The position numbers and the translations under genes are program-made. A stretch of DNA of 7,043 bases from Spirochaetaceae bacterium (GTDB lineage: Bacteria; Spirochaetota; Spirochaetia; Treponematales; Breznakiellaceae), in contig JAITGR010000082.1 in NCBI GenBank assembly GCA_031280455.1, positions 1-7,043 of the forward strand, given 5' to 3'. The notes beneath the pieces were generated by a model. The model searched no databases, was not told the origin of the DNA, and saw only the letters and a program-made list of their open reading frames with translations. Below are positions 5,023 through 7,043 of this stretch, in pieces; the stretch's first letter is position 1; every line of letters begins with the position of its first letter.

Positions 5023-5799
5023 TTAGGCCTCCAGGCCGTCCTCGCCGGCCTTTTTTTGCATAATTTCTATCATTGCCAGCGTTTCGGCATCAAAAACACC
5101 GCCGCGCAGCCCCTTTTCAAGTAAATCGGGGCGGACCGCGTGTGTTTTTTCAAGCCGTTTTTGCAAACGCCATTTTCTGATGTGTTCGTGGTGCCCGGAA
5201 AGCAGCACCTCTGGAACCTTCAGATTATCATATTTTTCAGGACGTGTCCACTGGGGATATTCCAGCAGGCCGCCTTCAAAACTTTCTTCGTCCAGCGACT
5301 CGGCGCGTATAACGCGGTCGAGCAGACGGTAGGTCGCGTCGATGAGCGCAAGCGCGGCAACTTCGCCGGAGGATAGCACGTAGTCTCCCACCGAAATCTC
5401 GTCGTCCACGTACAGGTCAATGACGCGCTGGTCTATGCCTTCGTAGCGGCCGCACACGAGCACCAACTCCGGTTCCCGCGCGAGATCCGCAGCCAGGCGC
5501 TGCGAAAACGGCGCGCCGGACGGCGAAAGGTAGACGACTCGCGGACGCGGCGCTTGCGCGGTCTTTTTTCGCGCGCCGGCGGCTTCCAGCGCGCGGCACA
5601 GGGGCCGGGCCAGCATGAGCATACCCGCGCCGCCGCCGTAGGGCGCGTCGTCGCAGGTCTTGTGCTTGTCCTCTGCGTAATCGCGTATGTTCACCAGCCG
5701 CCACGTTACCAGGTCGCGCGTAACGGCCTTTGCCATTATCGAGCTTGAAAAATACGCCTCAAAAATCGCGGGGAACAGCGACAGCACGGTGTACGTCAT
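5023..5799 (-). CDS. trmD: tRNA (guanine-37-N1)-methyltransferase
   Basis: TrmD methylates N1 of G37 next to the anticodon using S-adenosylmethionine, which prevents +1 frameshifting. It is a SPOUT trefoil-knot homodimer in the cytoplasm. The 258-residue product is of normal length. Motifs: [14 protein letters not shown] (8-21), [11 protein letters not shown] (50-60), [12 protein letters not shown] (115-126), [11 protein letters not shown] (136-146, the knot), LIDATYR with R158 (152-158) and [17 protein letters not shown] (171-187). Two positions differ from E. coli: the first Gly of the LSGGE motif is Ser144, and the residue aligned with the proposed base Asp169 is Glu172 (conservative). I believe SSGE occurs in spirochaetal TrmD, but this is from memory. 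The start codon lies 6 bp after the rimM stop with a weak ribosome-binding site, suggesting coupling. Confidence 0.98.
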   Translation of the reverse strand: MTYTVLSLFPAIFEAYFSSSIMAKAVTRDLVTWRLVNIRDYAEDKHKTCDDAPYGGGAGMLMLARPLCRALEAAGARKKTAQAPRPRVVYLSPSGAPFSQRLAADLAREPELVLVCGRYEGIDQRVIDLYVDDEISVGDYVLSSGEVAALALIDATYRLLDRVIRAESLDEESFEGGLLEYPQWTRPEKYDNLKVPEVLLSGHHEHIRKWRLQKRLEKTHAVRPDLLEKGLRGGVFDAETLAMIEIMQKKAGEDGLEA

Positions 5800-5805
5800 T
5801 TCGCG

Positions 5806-6330
5806 TTACTCAAGTATCCACGCGACGCGCAGACAGGCGCAGCCGGTTTCTACCGAAATATCGCCAAAAAATTCATCCCGAAACGGCACAAACCGGAGCG
5901 CGTCATCCGGCAGGCGCACCAGAACGAGTTGTCCGCCGCCGCCGTCTATAACATCTTCTACCGTGCCGGCTGTGCCGCCGTCCGGCAGGCGCACCGTAAG
6001 GCCTTTTAAGTCTTCAATATAAAATTCATTTTTAGAAAGTGCGGCGGCGCTCTCGCGGGGAGCGATAATCTGCGCGCCCCGCAATGTTTTTGCCGCTTCG
6101 GGGGTGTCGATTCCGGCAAACTTGACTAACAAAACGCCGCCGGTGCTCTCGCGTATCCGCTCAACGGCATAGCGCGCGTCACGCCCGGCAAGCATACCGC
6201 CGCCGCCGCGCAGCGTAAACTCTTTTTGGGAGAGCAAATGAGCAGTTTCGCCGGACAGCGAGCGGATTTTGACAAATCCCTCCAGCCCGAACGCGCCGAG
6301 AACCCGCGCGGTTACAAACTCACGCAGCAT
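5806..6330 (-). CDS. rimM: Ribosome maturation factor RimM
   Basis: RimM binds S19 in the 30S head and assists 16S rRNA processing and assembly. The 174-residue product shows both domains: the N-terminal barrel with RVLGAFGLEGFVKIRSL (9-25) and the C-terminal PRC barrel with EFYIEDLKGLTVRLPDGGTAGTVEDVI (102-128) and RFVPFRDEFF (146-155). The family's HG(L/I)xG motif is present as AFGLEG, with Phe in place of His. ATG at 6330 follows the khpA stop by 11 bp; the gap is GC-rich without a clear Shine-Dalgarno site, so initiation is probably coupled. It sits between khpA and trmD, as in many bacteria. Confidence 0.95.
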   Translation of the reverse strand: MLREFVTARVLGAFGLEGFVKIRSLSGETAHLLSQKEFTLRGGGGMLAGRDARYAVERIRESTGGVLLVKFAGIDTPEAAKTLRGAQIIAPRESAAALSKNEFYIEDLKGLTVRLPDGGTAGTVEDVIDGGGGQLVLVRLPDDALRFVPFRDEFFGDISVETGCACLRVAWILE

Positions 6331-6341
6331 CGCCGCCGAAA

Positions 6342-6575
6342 CTAATCCAGTATTTCCAGCGAAATACGCCTGCCGGATTTAGCCGTCGCCGCCTGCAAGA
6401 CCGTGCGTATCGCCTTGGCTATGCGCCCCCGCTTGCCTATAACTTTGCCAAGGTCGCTTTCGCAGACGCGCAGCTCCAGTATGGTGGAACGCTCTTCGTC
6501 CACGGCGTTGACGCTTACCGTTTCGGGGTTTTCGACCAGCGACTTGGCGATATATTCAATTAATTCTTTTTCCAC
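6342..6575 (-). CDS. khpA: KH-domain RNA-binding protein KhpA (YlqC family)
   Basis: This is a single KH domain of 77 residues, the normal length for the family. It begins with ELIEYIAKSLVENPE (4-18), has LELRVCESDLGKVIGKRGRIAKAIRTVL (33-60) containing the GxxG RNA-binding loop as GKRG (47-50), and ends ISLEILD. In Gram-positive bacteria KhpA pairs with KhpB and binds many RNAs, affecting cell envelope and division; the partner is not in this window. It starts with GTG at 6575, preceded by AAGG about 7 bases upstream. The 25-bp gap after rpsP and fixed position before rimM match the common gene order. Confidence 0.95.
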   Translation of the reverse strand: MEKELIEYIAKSLVENPETVSVNAVDEERSTILELRVCESDLGKVIGKRGRIAKAIRTVLQAATAKSGRRISLEILD

Positions 6576-6600
6576 GTGAATACCTTACAACAAACGGCTG

Positions 6601-6864
6601 CTACACTGTCCCGCGGCTCATGCTAAGCCCTTTTTTATTGAAAATGCTCCGAACGGTATCACTGACTACCGCGCCGGCGCATATCCACTTTCGTGCCTTT
6701 TCGATGTCAAACGCAATCTGCCGGTCTTCTTTTTCGATGGGGTGATAGATGCCCAGTTCGTCGATAGTCCTGCCGTCCCGCGGCGCGCGCGTATCCATAA
6801 CAACAATCCGAAAACAAGGCCGTTTTTTTGTTCCAAATCTTTTGAGCCTAATTGTGGCGCTCAT
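6601..6864 (-). CDS. rpsP: 30S ribosomal protein S16
   Basis: The 87-residue product is normal S16 length and binds 16S rRNA early in 30S assembly. Hallmarks: IRLKRFGTKKRPCFRIVVMD (5-24), APRDGRTIDELGIYHP (27-42) and FDIEKARKWICAGAVVSDTVRSIF (52-75). The start is ATG at 6864, because MSATIRLKRFG is the conserved N-terminus and an AGGAG site (6870-6874) sits 5 bases upstream. The same frame is open further upstream to an ATG at 7005, but those 47 extra residues resemble no S16 and are rejected. This is the first gene of the minus-strand run. Confidence 0.97.
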   Translation of the reverse strand: MSATIRLKRFGTKKRPCFRIVVMDTRAPRDGRTIDELGIYHPIEKEDRQIAFDIEKARKWICAGAVVSDTVRSIFNKKGLSMSRGTV

Positions 6865-6888
6865 ACTTTCTCCTGGCGGCATCCCGCA

Positions 6889-6917
6889 ATCATAGCAAGT
6901 CCCGCGATTTTCAAACA
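6889..6917 (-). promoter_or_regulatory. Probable extended -10 promoter for the rpsP operon
   Basis: On the minus strand, TATGAT (complement of 6889-6894) is preceded by TG one base away, giving an extended -10. A weak -35 candidate TGTTTG (6912-6917) lies 17 bases upstream; the better hexamer TTGAAA (6909-6914) is only 14 bases away. Transcription would start near 6882, leaving a leader of about 18 bases that carries the AGGAG ribosome-binding site. Confidence 0.5.
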
Positions 6918-6959
6918 TACGGCACCGCGACTCGCGCTTTTGCCGTGCGGATGTCTGAG

Positions 6960-6993
6960 CCAATCCCAAAAAACCGGTTGCTTTGGGGATTGG
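6960..6993. other. Long hairpin upstream of the rpsP promoter
   Basis: The arms 6960-6970 (CCAATCCCAAA) and 6982-6993 (TTTGGGGATTGG) pair over 11 bp with one bulged G, leaving an 11-base loop. No T-run follows on either strand, so it is not a standard terminator. It may close the upstream gene's transcript or be a leader structure. Confidence 0.4.
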
Positions 6994-7043
6994 CAACCCG
7001 CACATTCACCTTACCAGACGGCGTTTTTTTTGTCTAGTGAGGC

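Noticed and set aside
6865..7005. N-terminal extension of S16 from an ATG at 7005
   Set aside because: An AAGG lies upstream of that ATG, but the extra residues are unlike any S16, and the ATG at 6864 has a far better ribosome-binding site and the conserved N-terminus.
7006..7043. Possible 3' end of an upstream minus-strand gene
   Set aside because: Two frames end here (TGA at 7006-7008, TAA at 7011-7013), but about ten codons are too few to choose between them or name a product.

Overview
The window looks like chromosomal DNA of a GC-rich bacterium, most likely a spirochaete of the Treponema group. Four things point there: the S16-KH-RimM-TrmD-L19 order continuing into a divergent HD-GYP gene and yraN, the SSGE form of the TrmD knot motif, the style of the HD-GYP C-terminal domain, and a lineage-specific Arg-rich zinc-knuckle gene. 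The phylum is inferred from protein flavour and gene order, with no database search; moderate confidence.

Main layout (minus strand, read from right to left): ten genes run in one direction with gaps of -32 to +37 bp and no visible internal terminator. They are rpsP (S16), khpA (KH RNA-binding protein), rimM (30S maturation factor), trmD (tRNA m1G37 methyltransferase), rplS (L19), a degenerate HD-GYP protein, yraN (UPF0102), an unrecognised 65-residue protein, an unrecognised protein with Arg/Asp pentapeptide repeats and a CxxC/HxxC zinc knuckle, and mtnN (MTA/SAH nucleosidase). A likely extended -10 promoter lies just upstream of rpsP. The theme is ribosome assembly and tRNA modification. 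The mtnN product would dispose of the S-adenosylhomocysteine that TrmD makes.

Left end: a convergent plus-strand gene (438-1388) encodes a TupA-like ATP-grasp protein of the cell-surface polysaccharide type. It is clearly more AT-rich than the operon (about 40% against about 60% GC in the lines I sampled), which suggests horizontal acquisition.

Positions 1-437 hold no convincing gene but are dense in structure. There are two copies of a 29-bp palindromic repeat, a 68-bp perfect copy of an internal piece of mtnN with a weaker extension in the same reading frame, and a run of hairpins. The copied mtnN piece abuts the palindromic repeat directly and lies upstream of the AT-rich gene. Repeat-associated duplication and insertion is therefore the most interesting structural signal here. 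I found no CRISPR array, tRNA, rRNA or recognisable transposase.
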